In this document: positions 1 through 9,375 of the stretch, piece after piece
How the letters are laid out: each line of letters starts with the position of its first letter
Position numbering within the stretch: the first letter of the stretch is position 1
Assembly: GCA_035297145.1 (NCBI GenBank)
Contig: DATGZN010000113.1
Location: forward strand, 124,001 to 188,000
From: QHXW01 sp035297145
Lineage (GTDB): Bacteria; Acidobacteriota; Terriglobia; Bryobacterales; Bryobacteraceae
Reading direction: 5' to 3'
DNA: 64,000 nucleotides
Notes under the pieces: model-generated
Seen by the model: only the letters and a program-made list of their open reading frames with translations
Databases searched by the model: none
Told to the model about the DNA's origin: nothing
Program-made: the position numbers and the translations under genes

Positions 1-2
1 TC

Positions 3-110
3 TGCCTCACTTCCGCAGCGCTATTCATCGGTGCGGGCAGCAGCGTGTCGGGCATTTGGACATCCACCAACAGCCAGTTGGCGGCGGCGAACGTCTTGGC
101 CAACAACTAG
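3..110 (+). CDS. C-terminal tail of an unidentified protein (partial)
   Basis: The reading frame is open from the window edge and stops with TAG at 108-110. The 35 visible residues are rich in Ala, Ser, Asn and Gly, include the stretch ALFIGAGSSVSG and end in VLANN. The composition is like the end of a secreted protein, but no family is recognised. The 172 bases between this stop and the next start show no convincing gene. It could be a chance open frame. Confidence 0.25.
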   Translation, partial: CLTSAALFIGAGSSVSGIWTSTNSQLAAANVLANN

Positions 111-282
111 GCGGCTACTGCGCGCTTGCAGCCGCTTACCGAGCCACGACCAAAGGGAGTGGTTTCCTGGATGAATGGACGCAATCCTCATTCGGCGCGT
201 CGCAGTACGCTAGCTGGTTGCATGACCGTGAAATTCTGCTGGCACTGGAGTATCATTTTGGACACCACCTTGGAGCGTGCCC

Positions 283-1551
283 ATGAGCCGATTTACCAGT
301 CGCAGAGATTTCTTCGCGTGGACCAGAGGATTGCTTGCCGCCGGAGTTGCGAGCCAGGCCGTGCCGGTCAAAGCCGCGCCCACGCCGAGTCAGCCCGCCG
401 ACGAAGGCGAGGATTACTATGACAAGCTCGGTGTCACCAAGATCATCAACGCTGCCGGGACGTACACGATTCTCACCGCGTCCACCATGCCGCCTTCGGT
501 CCAGGCAGCCGTCGCGCGTGCGGCCAAACACCCCGTCCGATTAATCGAGCTGCAGAGGAAAGCCGGCGAGTACCTCGCTAAACGGTTGCGTTGCGAGGCA
601 GCCGTGGTCACTGCCGGGGCCGCTTCTGCATTGACGCTGGGCACCGCCGCTTGCGTGACTGTGGCCAACCAGAATTCGGCTCCTCACAATATGCCCACTG
701 AAATGGCAGGCCTCAAGAACGAAGTGATTGTTCAGAAGGCCCATCGCTATGACTACGATCACGCCCTACTGAACTGCGGGATTCGTTTCGTCGAGGTGGA
801 AACGTTGGCGGAATATGACGCCGCGTTCACCGATCGCACCGTGATGGCTCATTTTTTCAACGCAGCGGAGCAGGGGCAGATCAGCCGTGAGGATTGGATT
901 CGCGTTGCGCATAAGCACGGCGTGCCGTGCTTCAATGACGCAGCCGCCGACGTCCCGCCCATCTCGAATCTCTGGAAATACACGCAGATGGGTTTCGATC
1001 TGGTCACGTTCTCGGGCGGCAAGGGGATTCGCGGGCCTCAGAACGCCGGCCTTTTGCTGGGACGGAAAGATCTCATTGCGGCGGCTGTCATCAACAACAA
1101 CCCGAATGATGACGTGGTCGGGCGTGGCATGAAAGTCGCCAAGGAACAGATCGTGGGCATGGTGGCGGCCGTGGATTGGTTCGTCAACCAGTCGGAGGAG
1201 GCCATGCAGAGCGAATTCCGGCGCCGCGCCGAGCTCATCGCGGGGCACGTGAAGGAGATTCCCAGTCTCGAATCGCGCATCGTGGTGCCGCCCGTTGCCA
1301 ACCAGGTGCCCCACCTACTGTTGCGTTATGACCAGCAGCGCGTGAAGATTTCACCGCGCGAGGTGAAAGAACAGTTGCGAAGCGGTACGCCAAGTATCGA
1401 GCTCAATCCCGCCACCGGTAGCACCCACGGAAGCGCCGGCTTGCCCACCGATGGGAACACCATTGTCGTGGGCGTCTGGATGCTCGAGCCCGGCGAAGAC
1501 AAGATCGTCGCCGAGCGCTTGCGCGAGGTGCTGTCGAAAGGCGCGGTGTAG
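283..1551 (+). CDS. SelA-like PLP-dependent aminotransferase-fold protein with Tat signal
   Basis: About 422 residues. It starts with a twin-arginine type leader (SRRDFF, then a hydrophobic Ala-rich stretch ending near VPVKAA), so export through Tat is likely; that route suits an enzyme folding around a cofactor. The body resembles the L-seryl-tRNA(Sec) selenium transferase/D-glucosaminate-6-phosphate ammonia-lyase family: LGVTKIINAAGTYT near the N-terminus, VVTAGAASALTLG, and the presumed PLP lysine in SGGKGIRGPQNAGLLLG. True SelA is cytosolic and longer, so this is more likely a catabolic lyase or racemase-like enzyme. ATG at 283 is chosen because GGAG at 272-275 sits 7 nt upstream; a GTG at 277 is too close to it. 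Substrate unknown. Confidence 0.72.
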   Translation: MSRFTSRRDFFAWTRGLLAAGVASQAVPVKAAPTPSQPADEGEDYYDKLGVTKIINAAGTYTILTASTMPPSVQAAVARAAKHPVRLIELQRKAGEYLAKRLRCEAAVVTAGAASALTLGTAACVTVANQNSAPHNMPTEMAGLKNEVIVQKAHRYDYDHALLNCGIRFVEVETLAEYDAAFTDRTVMAHFFNAAEQGQISREDWIRVAHKHGVPCFNDAAADVPPISNLWKYTQMGFDLVTFSGGKGIRGPQNAGLLLGRKDLIAAAVINNNPNDDVVGRGMKVAKEQIVGMVAAVDWFVNQSEEAMQSEFRRRAELIAGHVKEIPSLESRIVVPPVANQVPHLLLRYDQQRVKISPREVKEQLRSGTPSIELNPATGSTHGSAGLPTDGNTIVVGVWMLEPGEDKIVAERLREVLSKGAV

Positions 1552-1585
1552 CGGAAACCGTTCTGCAAATGACCGGGACGGCTTG

Positions 1586-3886
1586 CTAGGCGGTCCTTGC
1601 CGGCGTCACACCGGCAATTGCCTCGAGTAGCTCGACACGGTGAATCGGTTTGGTGACGTATCCGTCCATGCCGGCGGCCAGGCACCTTTCCCGGTCGCCG
1701 TTCAGAGCATGTGCGGTCATCGCGACGATGGAAACTCTTCTACCGGTGAACTTCTCCCGCGCGCGGATTCTTCTGGTTCATCCAAGCCATCCATTTCCGG
1801 CATCTGGATATCCATCAGGATCAAGTCGAACAATTCGCGGTCGAGTGCCGCAAGGGCCTCCCGTCCGTTTCCCACAACTACGACTGAATAAGACGCTTTT
1901 TCCAAAATGTTGAGCGCCACTCTCTGATTCACGACGTTATCCTCGACAACCAGAGCGCGTAGAGCGTCCCCACGATCGACCCGGTTACTGTTCACTGCGG
2001 AACTTGCAGCCTCGCGTGGCGCAGCGGCGGCAGAATGTTTGTACGGATTGGTTGCCAGAATATGCTGTACCGTCGCCAGCAGCTCTCCCTGGCGCACCGG
2101 CTTCATCAGGTAGGCTTCCACGCCGAGCTCGCGGCAACGCGCAACGTCGCCGGCATAACTGCCTGAGGTGAGCATGATAACCGTGGCGGCTTGTCTCGTT
2201 GACTTTATGCGCGTGACCAGCTCAAATCCATCCATCTCCGGCATGTGAACGTCACTCAGAACCAGAGGCAGGGGACCGGAATATGCCGCAAGTGCCTGTA
2301 GCGCACTGGCGCCGCTATCCGCTATCAGCGGCCGCATGCCCCAATTGGAAGCCCACTCAGCCAGCATACGCCGGTTGGTGGGGTTGTCATCCACAATCAG
2401 AACTGGCACTCCCTGGAGGCTCTCCAAGCCGAGCGGTTGCGTGACGGCGCTGTTTGGACAGCGTCTCACCGGCACGGTAAACCGGAAGATGCTGCCTTGC
2501 TGGACCTCGCTTTCTACCGAGAGGCGTCCTCCCATCATCTCTACCAGCCGTTTCGAAATAGTAAGGCCCAGCCCTGTTCCACCGTACCGGCGAGTCGTGG
2601 AGCTGTCGGCTTGTGTGAAGGCTTGGAAAATCGTTTGAAGCTTCTCGCCTGGAATTCCAATTCCGGTGTCGCGGACGGCAAAATGCAGCTCAACTTGCGG
2701 CCCCATCCTGGTTCGCGCGCGAGTTCGGTTGTCCCGTGACGGAAAACACGACTTCTCCGCGTTCCGTGAATTTTATCGCATTGCCGATCAGATTCACCAA
2801 CACCTGCCGGATCCGGATCGCGTCAGCCATCACCGCATGGGGCACCGATTCGTCCACATCGCAAACCAACTCCAGACCCTTTTGATGAGCGCCCAGAGCC
2901 AGCGTCCGCATCAGTTCCTCGATATTTTCGCTGATGCGAAATTCGACCATGTTGGTATCGAGCATGCCGGCTTCGATTTTGGAAAAATCCAGAATGTCAT
3001 TGATGACGACCAGTAACGAGTCGGCTGAGCTCTTGGCCATGCTCAAGTATTCGCGTTGCTCCGCGGTCAGCTCCGTATCGAGCACCAGGTCCGTCATGCC
3101 GAGCACGCCATTCATCGGCGTCCGGATCTCATGGCTCATGTTAGCCAGAAATTCGCTCTTTGCGCGGCTTGCGGCTTCGGCGGCTTCCTTGGCTGTCTCC
3201 AGATCGAGCGTCCGCTCGTGTACTTTCTGCTCCAGCCCGCGGCCGATGTCCTCGATGGACGCCTGCCGTTTTGCGATCTCCCACATCTCCTGAACCCCTT
3301 GGAGGCACATCTTGACCAGAATCACGTCCTCAAAGATGACCCAACCGGCATGCTCGACCCAACGCCAGGGGCTTGCCGTCAGAATCCCGAATACCGATTG
3401 CGGGAAAAACACGCCGCGCACGGCGTGGTCCGCCGCCACCACCACCGTGGCCGGAATCAGAACACGCCAGTCTCGGTAAAACGCCAGGAACGCTAGCGAC
3501 CCAAAGACGTGAAAATGGGTCTCGATGCGGCCGCCGGTCAGATGAATCAACAATGCCGACATCAGCATTTGGCAGATCGCAATCATGTGCCGGGTAAAGG
3601 GCTCGCCGGGGCGGGTCAGCGCGAGAGACACGGGAAGACTGGTTATCGCGCCGCCCAGAAAGATTGCCAGCCAAACATGCAAATGGATGCTGCTTGTTGT
3701 TCCTACCCAAGTGCGCGGCGGGATCCATAAGGCCGCGGCGATGCCGGCAACCCATTGCACGGTCATCAAGACAGAGAATAAGTGGCTGGTTTTGCTATAA
3801 ATATCGTTTTGGTGCTCGCGCATCAGAACACAAGCGCGCTGCATAACGGCGTCTGGCGGCGTAGGATCGCATTTGGTGGGCTGCAT
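1586..3886 (-). pseudogene. Hybrid histidine kinase with two receiver domains, interrupted by two apparent frameshifts
   Basis: The first frame (3886 to 2690) has about five to six membrane segments, a coiled linker (EQKVHERTLDLETAKEAAE), the HisKA box SHEIRTPMNG and the N-box NLIGNAIKFTERGEVVF. It then shifts frame near 2705-2735. The second frame (from 2706) continues with the ATPase G boxes (DTGIGIP, GGTGLGLTISKRLVEMMGG), a complete receiver (DDNPTN, LSDVHMPEMDG) and the start of a second receiver (VVEDNVVNQRVA, ILMDIQMPEMDG). A second shift near 1765-1785 leads into a third frame carrying VSIVAMTAHALNGDRERCL and GYVTKPI, which stops at 1586-1588. All domains are intact across the three frames. 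The gene may therefore be recently inactivated, or the shifts may be read errors. Its start overlaps the RedB-like stop by one base. Confidence 0.8.
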
Positions 3887-4489
3887 TATTCTTCTCTCAA
3901 ACCGCAGCCGAATACCGGTGTGCTGCGATGACTGGGATGATCGCCGCGCAGCAGCGCCATCACTGCGTCCACTCCAAAGTTATCGCCCACATGCCCCCGT
4001 GCCGCTGTAAGGCCGCCGTTGAATACAAGGTGTCCTCGCGGGTTGTACAAAAGTGTCTGGCCTGATGTGGAGGCGCCGAACCGGCGTGCCCAGGCGCCAT
4101 CGCGGTCTTCGATCGCGTGGGCTCCCGGAATACTTTCGGCAGCCCGCCACAGATCGGATCTCACCCAATCCTTCAGCGCCGATGAGGGCGCGTAGAACAA
4201 CACATAGATCTCCGGCCTCTCGGGTGCGTGCGAATGCAGCAGCGCCAATTCGCTAAGGCTAGCGCGCGAACAAGGGCACTGCGGATGAGCAAACAGAAAC
4301 AAAGTGGCGCGGTCATGGGCGGATCGGATGGGCCAGTCGGCCGGCAGATTAGCCGGCGGGCTAGCTAGCCGCCCGGGAGCGCTGGAATAATGTCACAAAT
4401 GTGGCGAGCCCAATTCCTACGGCAGGAACCCATAGCGTTGTGGCGGCCACGACAATGGCGTGCCGTTTTAAAAAACCAAGTAGGCGCAT
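3886..4489 (-). pseudogene. RedB-like thioredoxin-fold membrane protein, frameshifted
   Basis: A frame starting with ATG at 4489 encodes a short basic N-terminus and one membrane segment (HAIVVAATTLWVPAVGIGLA), then hits a stop. In the next frame the protein continues as PPANLPADWPIRSAHDRATL followed by FLFAHPQCPCSRASL, with the CPC motif in a thioredoxin-like fold, down to a TAATG junction with the histidine kinase at 3886. The join falls near 4380-4395. This arrangement (membrane anchor, short linker, CxC domain) resembles RedB-type proteins; a redox role at the membrane is inference. With two shifts in the next gene, three shifts lie within 3 kb, so sequencing error is a real alternative to gene decay. 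The 271 bases upstream, before the CsbD gene, show no gene. Confidence 0.6.
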
Positions 4490-4760
4490 GGAGACAGTTG
4501 GCGGCTAATATCAAAGTCCGCTAACAATAATCAAACGGCAAATCGGCTCAACGTTGCTTTTTTCTACAGAGAATCGTTGAAGCCGACCGTTGGTATTACA
4601 ACACGGCGGAATTCGGCGGGACAATAATAACCAAAGTGACAGGCGTCCGGTTAACCAGGGTAAATGTGGACGATGGCCACGTTGAGCGAACCAAAGGAAA
4701 TCACGGCGCGGCAGGAGAGATGCTGTTGCCGCTCTCCCGCCGCCTTCCATTAGGACCGCG

Positions 4761-5009
4761 CTATCCCTTCGCGGTCTGGTGCGACTCCTGCTGCGTCATC
4801 TGCGGCTGTTTGTCCAGCACTCTGAGCCACTCTTCAACCTTCTTTTGCGCGTCCTCTCGCAGAATGCCGTATCGCTGTTGCAGTCTGCCGATCAATACCT
4901 CGCGCTTCCCGTCAATCTGATCGAGGTCGCTGTCGGTCAGGTTTCCCCATTGCTGTTTCGCCTGCCCGCGAAGCTGCTTCCACTTACCTTCAATCTGGTC
5001 CCAGTTCAT
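4761..5009 (-). CDS. CsbD-family small stress protein
   Basis: 82 residues, starting MNWDQIEGKWKQLRGQAKQQ and followed by WGNLTDSDLDQIDGKRE. This is the typical CsbD signature; the family is a small, charged, helical protein induced by general stress in many bacteria. The length fits the family, with an extra C-terminal helix rich in Gln and Lys. It stands alone, flanked by non-coding sequence on both sides, so it is probably transcribed on its own. No molecular function is established for the family. Confidence 0.88.
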   Translation of the reverse strand: MNWDQIEGKWKQLRGQAKQQWGNLTDSDLDQIDGKREVLIGRLQQRYGILREDAQKKVEEWLRVLDKQPQMTQQESHQTAKG

Positions 5010-5361
5010 ACCAAACAGTTCTCCTTTTGTATGAAATCGGCCAATGATGATTTGGCCACTTGGGAGAAGTGCACCCAGTGTGCCAGAGACGTTAACACGT
5101 TACCTGTCAGTCCAGCGGTTAACGGCTGTCAGAAGTAGACGGCGCAAGAAGTACTCACCAGGCAAAGCTTGCACGGGTACGAAAAGTCACTGCAACGCGA
5201 AGAATAATACGTGACGAAAAAACACGAGCGGCTGGACAGTCAAGAGGAATATGGCGATATGCTCGGGATGACGCTTTTCGAAGCAGTTCCCATCTACCAG
5301 GCATTGGTCGCGCTCGGTCTTTTTTTCTTGTTCGGTCGGCTGTTAGCCGAAGCTGTGATGC
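5010..5361. other. Intergenic region upstream of csbD-like gene, with one doubtful small ORF
   Basis: This stretch holds the presumed promoter of the CsbD gene (reading left) and lies beyond the 3' end of the sigma54 activator gene. A GTG-initiated frame on the plus strand at 5211-5411 encodes 66 residues with one possible membrane segment (YQALVALGLFFLFGRLLAEAVM). It has no clear ribosome binding site and its last 50 bases overlap the end of the activator gene on the other strand. I regard it as unproven and see nothing else here. Confidence 0.4.
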
Positions 5362-6747
5362 CTACTTCAGGTGGTGTTTCGCCATCTTGTAGCGCATGCG
5401 GTCGCGGCTGATGCGCAACAGGCGCGCGGCTTGCGATTGATTCCCATTGGCCCGCTCCAGGGCCGATACCAGCAATCGCCGTTCCTGGTCTTCGAGCGAG
5501 AGGTCCTTCTCGGGTTCGGCTGCCACTGCCGGTAGCGTGTCGTCGCCGAATTGCGCTTTGTGGATGTTCTCCGGCAAATCGGCGACATCGATCACATCGC
5601 CCATCACCATCATGCAGGCGCTGCCCAGAACGTTCTCTAATTCCCGTACGTTACCCGGCCATGGGTACTGCGCGAGTAGAATCTGCGCGCGTTGCGTCAG
5701 GCCCTGGATGGGCTTCTGATACTGCTCGGAAAATTTCCGGACGAAATGATGCTCCAGAAGCGCCAGGTCTTCTCGCCGTTCAGTCAGTCGCGGCGTTCGG
5801 ATTTCGACCATGGACAGCCGGTAGTACAGATCCTCGCGAAACCGGCTTTGCGCGATGAGAGATTTCAGGTCGTGATTCGTGGCAGCGATCACTCGCGCAT
5901 CCACTTTGCGGGCCGTCAGCGAGCCCACGCGCTGGACCTCCTGGTTCTGCAACACGCGAAGCAGCTTGGCCTGCGTGTTCATCGGCATGTCGCCGATTTC
6001 GTCCAGAAACAGCGTGCCGTTATGGGCGTACTCGAATAGCCCCATTTTGTCCTGGTTCGCCCCGGTGAACGCGCCTTTCACATAGCCGAACAGCTCGCTT
6101 TCAAATAGCGTCTCCACCACCGCCGAGCAGTTACAGACCACGTAGCGGCCGCCCGAGACCGGACTGAGCTGATGCAGCGCGCGGGCCACCAGTTCCTTGC
6201 CTGTACCGGTCGCGCCCGTCACCAGCAGCGTCCGGTAGTGCGGCGCCACGCGGCGGATGCGCGCGAACAGTTCCCACATCACCGGACTGCGGCCCACCAT
6301 ACCTTCGAACTGACTCGAGGAAAGCAGTTCGCTATCCAAGCTGACCGCGCGCTGGCGCTGGCGGGCCTCCTCCATCAGCTTCCGTACGCGTTCCCGCAGA
6401 AGCGCTATGGAAACCGGCTTGTTGAGATAATCGCTGGCGCCTTTCTTGATGGCTTCCACTGCCGATTCGGTCGAGTAGTGGGCTGTCATCAGAATCACTT
6501 CGATGCTTGGATCGAAATCCACCACGCGCTCCAGCACCTCCATGCCACCCAGCTTCGGCATCACCAGGTCGAGCAGCACGATCTGTGGACGCTCGTGGAA
6601 AATGATGTCGAGGCCGTCTTCGGGATCGGTCGCGGTAAACACGCGTAGGCCTTGCTCCTCCGACAGTGCTTCGGTGATCAGCTCCAGGCTTTCGGGCGTG
6701 TCATCAATGGCTACAAGTTTGACGTGGTGCGCGGATTGCGAGGCCAT
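5362..6747 (-). CDS. NtrC-family sigma54-dependent response regulator
   Basis: 461 residues from the ATG at 6747; a longer upstream frame reads back into the neighbouring receiver gene and is rejected. Domains: receiver at about 10-125 (acceptor Asp in VLLDLVMPKLGG, Lys in LNKPVS); AAA+ domain at about 150-390 with Walker A GATGTGKE, the sigma54 contact loop GAFTGA, Walker B LFLDEIGDM and the arginine region FREDLYYRL; C-terminal Fis-type helix-turn-helix (NGNQSQAARLLRISRDRMRYK). It activates sigma54 promoters on phosphorylation. It is the last gene of a kinase, receiver, activator set, 19 nt after the receiver gene, which suggests a phosphorelay. Target genes are unknown. Confidence 0.93.
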   Translation of the reverse strand: MASQSAHHVKLVAIDDTPESLELITEALSEEQGLRVFTATDPEDGLDIIFHERPQIVLLDLVMPKLGGMEVLERVVDFDPSIEVILMTAHYSTESAVEAIKKGASDYLNKPVSIALLRERVRKLMEEARQRQRAVSLDSELLSSSQFEGMVGRSPVMWELFARIRRVAPHYRTLLVTGATGTGKELVARALHQLSPVSGGRYVVCNCSAVVETLFESELFGYVKGAFTGANQDKMGLFEYAHNGTLFLDEIGDMPMNTQAKLLRVLQNQEVQRVGSLTARKVDARVIAATNHDLKSLIAQSRFREDLYYRLSMVEIRTPRLTERREDLALLEHHFVRKFSEQYQKPIQGLTQRAQILLAQYPWPGNVRELENVLGSACMMVMGDVIDVADLPENIHKAQFGDDTLPAVAAEPEKDLSLEDQERRLLVSALERANGNQSQAARLLRISRDRMRYKMAKHHLK

Positions 6748-6766
6748 AAACTCAACTCGACGATTG

Positions 6767-7168
6767 CTAAGTGTTGCTCCCCCTTTTTCCGAGCAGCTTG
6801 GCGACTTGCGCCCGGAAATCCGGGATTTCGATGGGCTTGGTAATGTAGCAGTTGAATCCGGCCGCCAGGGCGCGTTCGCGGTCCCCCTGCATGGCATAGG
6901 CGGTAAGTGCAGCCACCGGAAGCTGCGAAAGCCTGGGGTCCGCGCGAATTTCCCGGATCACCGCGTTGCCATCCATCACCGGCATTTGAATGTCGAGAAG
7001 CGCCAGATCGGGACGGTGCTCGCGTACTTTCGCTAGAGCCTCGCCTCCGTCGCCGGCTTCGATCACTTCGTATTGATCGTGTTCCAGGATCTCGCGGATC
7101 AGCTCGCGGCTGACGGCATTGTCATCAGCGATCAGGACTCTCTTCTTGTCCTCGTTGGCGGCGTTCAC
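6767..7168 (-). CDS. CheY-like single-domain response regulator
   Basis: 133 residues forming one receiver domain: acidic pair in VLIADDNAVSREL, acceptor Asp in LALLDIQMPVMDG, Thr in AALTAYAMQGDRERAL and Lys in CYITKPIEI. There is no output domain, so it probably passes phosphate between the hybrid kinase upstream and the sigma54 activator downstream, or acts by protein contact. Its start overlaps the end of the hybrid kinase gene by 44 bases, showing translational coupling. Confidence 0.93.
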   Translation of the reverse strand: MNAANEDKKRVLIADDNAVSRELIREILEHDQYEVIEAGDGGEALAKVREHRPDLALLDIQMPVMDGNAVIREIRADPRLSQLPVAALTAYAMQGDRERALAAGFNCYITKPIEIPDFRAQVAKLLGKRGSNT

Positions 7169-9179
7169 TGATCCTCCGTCCGGAAGCTGCTGTCGCGCGG
7201 CGAATCGTGTCCAGCAGGCGCTCTTTTGATACAGGCTTTACCAGATAATCCGTCGCGCCGACCGAAAGACCCTTCTTCCGTTCCTCGACAACAGAAACAA
7301 TGATAACCGGAATGGCGGCAGTGGCGGGTATCTTCTTCAACTCGTCAAGGGTCTGCCAGCCGCTCTTGCCCGGCATCAGCAGATCCAGGGTGATGATATC
7401 GGGTTGCAGCCTGATCGCAGCCTGGACCGCTTCCGCGCCCGATCCGGCGGTGATCACGCGGTAGCCGGCTTCCTCCAGATGGCTCACCAGCAACTCCTGG
7501 GCGGCGCCTTCGTCTTCCGCTACTAAAATGAGCGGAGCTTCGCTGTCGTCGCCGGAAGCTGGTTCCTCGCCCTCTGCCGGTCTCAGCGGCAAAGTGAAGA
7601 AGAACCGGCTGCCCTTGCCTAGCTCGCTATCGACCCAGATGCTGCCGCCGTGCTGCTCGATCAGCCGCTTGGTGATGGCCAAGCCGAGCCCTGTGCCCTC
7701 GCGCACGCCCTTGGTGGTGGTTCCCACCTGATGGAAGCTTTCGAAAATCGCTTCCTGCTCGCCCGTGGGGATTCCGATCCCCGTGTCGGCCACGCAGAAG
7801 CGAACGGAGCGCCGTTCCTCCAAACCTTGGATCGAAACCTGACCGCCGGCCGCCGTAAACTTGAGCGCGTTGCTCAGCAGGTTATAGAGCACCTGCTTGA
7901 AACGAAGACGGTCCGCGTAAAGAGACAGGTCGCCCGCTACGCTGCTGCCAAATTGGATGTTCTTTGCCGTCGCAATGGGCCGTACGGTAGCGACCACTTC
8001 CGCCACCGCCTGTGAAAGTTCGAAATCTTCGTACTTCAGCTCCAGGTGGCCGGCCTCGATTTTGGAAAGATCGAGAATATCGTTGATCAGTTCGAGCAAG
8101 TGCCGCGAGCCCTGTTGAATGTGCCCGAGGAAGCGCTTTTGCTTGGGATTGAAGTTTGCGGCGCCTTGCTCCGCCAGCAGATCGGAGAAACCAATGATGG
8201 AGTTCAATGGCGTCCGCAGTTCATGACTCATGCTGGCGAGGAACTCGTCCTTCAGCCGATTGACGCGCTCCACTTCCCGGTTTCGCAGCTCCAGTTCTTT
8301 GTTGGTGGCGACCAGTTCAGCGGTCCGCTGCTCCAGGTGCTGATTGAGGATCTGGATCTGCTCTTCGGCGTGCTTGCGCTCGGTCACATCACGCACGACG
8401 CAGATCACGCGGCCGGTGCCATCGGAGTCGTACGGGCTGAGCGTGACATCCACCGCGAATTCGCTGCCGTCGGCGCGCCGCGCGTACAACTCCAGACCCG
8501 TCCCCATTGGCCGCATCACCGGCTGCTCGAAGAAGGTATCGCGATTCCCCGGGTGCCGGCCCCGAAAGCGGTCGGGTATAAGGAATTCGATACGATTCCC
8601 CAACAGCTCGGCGCGCGTGTATCCGAAAAGTCGCTCGGCTTGCAGGTTCACCAGCACGATCCGGCCTTGGCGGTCGACTTCGAGAATGGCATCCGGAGCG
8701 GCTTCCAGCAGTTTCCGGTAGCGCTTCTCCACATCAACTTCCGCCCGTGCGGCTTGCTCGCTTTCCCGCAGTTGCACGCTCTCCCGCTCTTCGCGCCTGC
8801 GATCGGTGGTATCGGCGAGCATCGTCATCATGCCGGTGATTTCACCCGTAGAGCCGCGCAGCGGCGCCGACCAAACACTGACATCGATCAACTTACCGTC
8901 TTTGCGGACGCGCGTGGTCTCGAAGCCCGACTGGCTGAGGCCTTGCATTCGCGACGCCACAAGCGACCTGTATTCCTGTTCCAGCGCCGGCGGAATCGTG
9001 GGGTTCTGGCGACCGACCGCCTCGCTTTCGCTCCAGCCGAAAATGCGCTCTGCGCTCGTGTTCCACATGCGAACCGTTCCATCGCCATCGAGCGCAATGA
9101 TAGCTACAGGCGAGGCTTCCACAATTGCGTGCAGCCGTTGGAGCATCTCGGCCAGGTTTTCGCCGGAATGTTGACTCAT
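7125..9179 (-). CDS. PAS-containing hybrid sensor histidine kinase with C-terminal receiver
   Basis: 684 residues from the ATG at 9179; a GTG 60 bases upstream is possible but adds an unlikely leader. Domains in order: two PAS/PAC modules (about 10-130 with VRMWNTSAERIFGWSESEAVG; about 145-270 with ILEVDRQGRIVLVNLQAERL), a coiled coil, HisKA with SHELRTPLNSIIGFSD, HATPase with NALKFTAAGGQV, DTGIGIPTGEQ and GTGLGLAITKRLIEQHGG, then a receiver (VAEDEGAAQELL, ITLDLLMPGKSG, DYLVKPVSKE). There are no membrane segments, so it is a cytosolic sensor whose signal probably acts through the PAS domains. It heads the operon with the receiver and the sigma54 activator. Confidence 0.93.
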   Translation of the reverse strand: MSQHSGENLAEMLQRLHAIVEASPVAIIALDGDGTVRMWNTSAERIFGWSESEAVGRQNPTIPPALEQEYRSLVASRMQGLSQSGFETTRVRKDGKLIDVSVWSAPLRGSTGEITGMMTMLADTTDRRREERESVQLRESEQAARAEVDVEKRYRKLLEAAPDAILEVDRQGRIVLVNLQAERLFGYTRAELLGNRIEFLIPDRFRGRHPGNRDTFFEQPVMRPMGTGLELYARRADGSEFAVDVTLSPYDSDGTGRVICVVRDVTERKHAEEQIQILNQHLEQRTAELVATNKELELRNREVERVNRLKDEFLASMSHELRTPLNSIIGFSDLLAEQGAANFNPKQKRFLGHIQQGSRHLLELINDILDLSKIEAGHLELKYEDFELSQAVAEVVATVRPIATAKNIQFGSSVAGDLSLYADRLRFKQVLYNLLSNALKFTAAGGQVSIQGLEERRSVRFCVADTGIGIPTGEQEAIFESFHQVGTTTKGVREGTGLGLAITKRLIEQHGGSIWVDSELGKGSRFFFTLPLRPAEGEEPASGDDSEAPLILVAEDEGAAQELLVSHLEEAGYRVITAGSGAEAVQAAIRLQPDIITLDLLMPGKSGWQTLDELKKIPATAAIPVIIVSVVEERKKGLSVGATDYLVKPVSKERLLDTIRRATAASGRRISERRQRGQEESPDR

Positions 9180-9375
9180 GCGTGGGGGCGCGGAGATCCG
9201 CGCCAGAAAGAGATTCTTATTATCCCAGTTCTCGGGCACGGTTACCGCGCAGGTGCAGGCTGGTGGCCGGAACTCTAAGTCGTTGATTTCTAAAACTCAA
9301 GATCTAATCGGAAATAACTATGACGGGTGAGGTTACCCAGGTTGGGGGGACCTTCCTGCTGCACGTTGGGCGTCC

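Noticed and set aside
4511..4750. 79-residue frame on the minus strand upstream of the RedB-like gene
   Set aside because: Arg/Pro/Ser-rich without motif, overlaps a likely promoter region.
8046..9278. 410-residue open frame opposite the hybrid histidine kinase
   Set aside because: Antisense shadow; the kinase strand has all conserved PAS, HisKA and receiver motifs.
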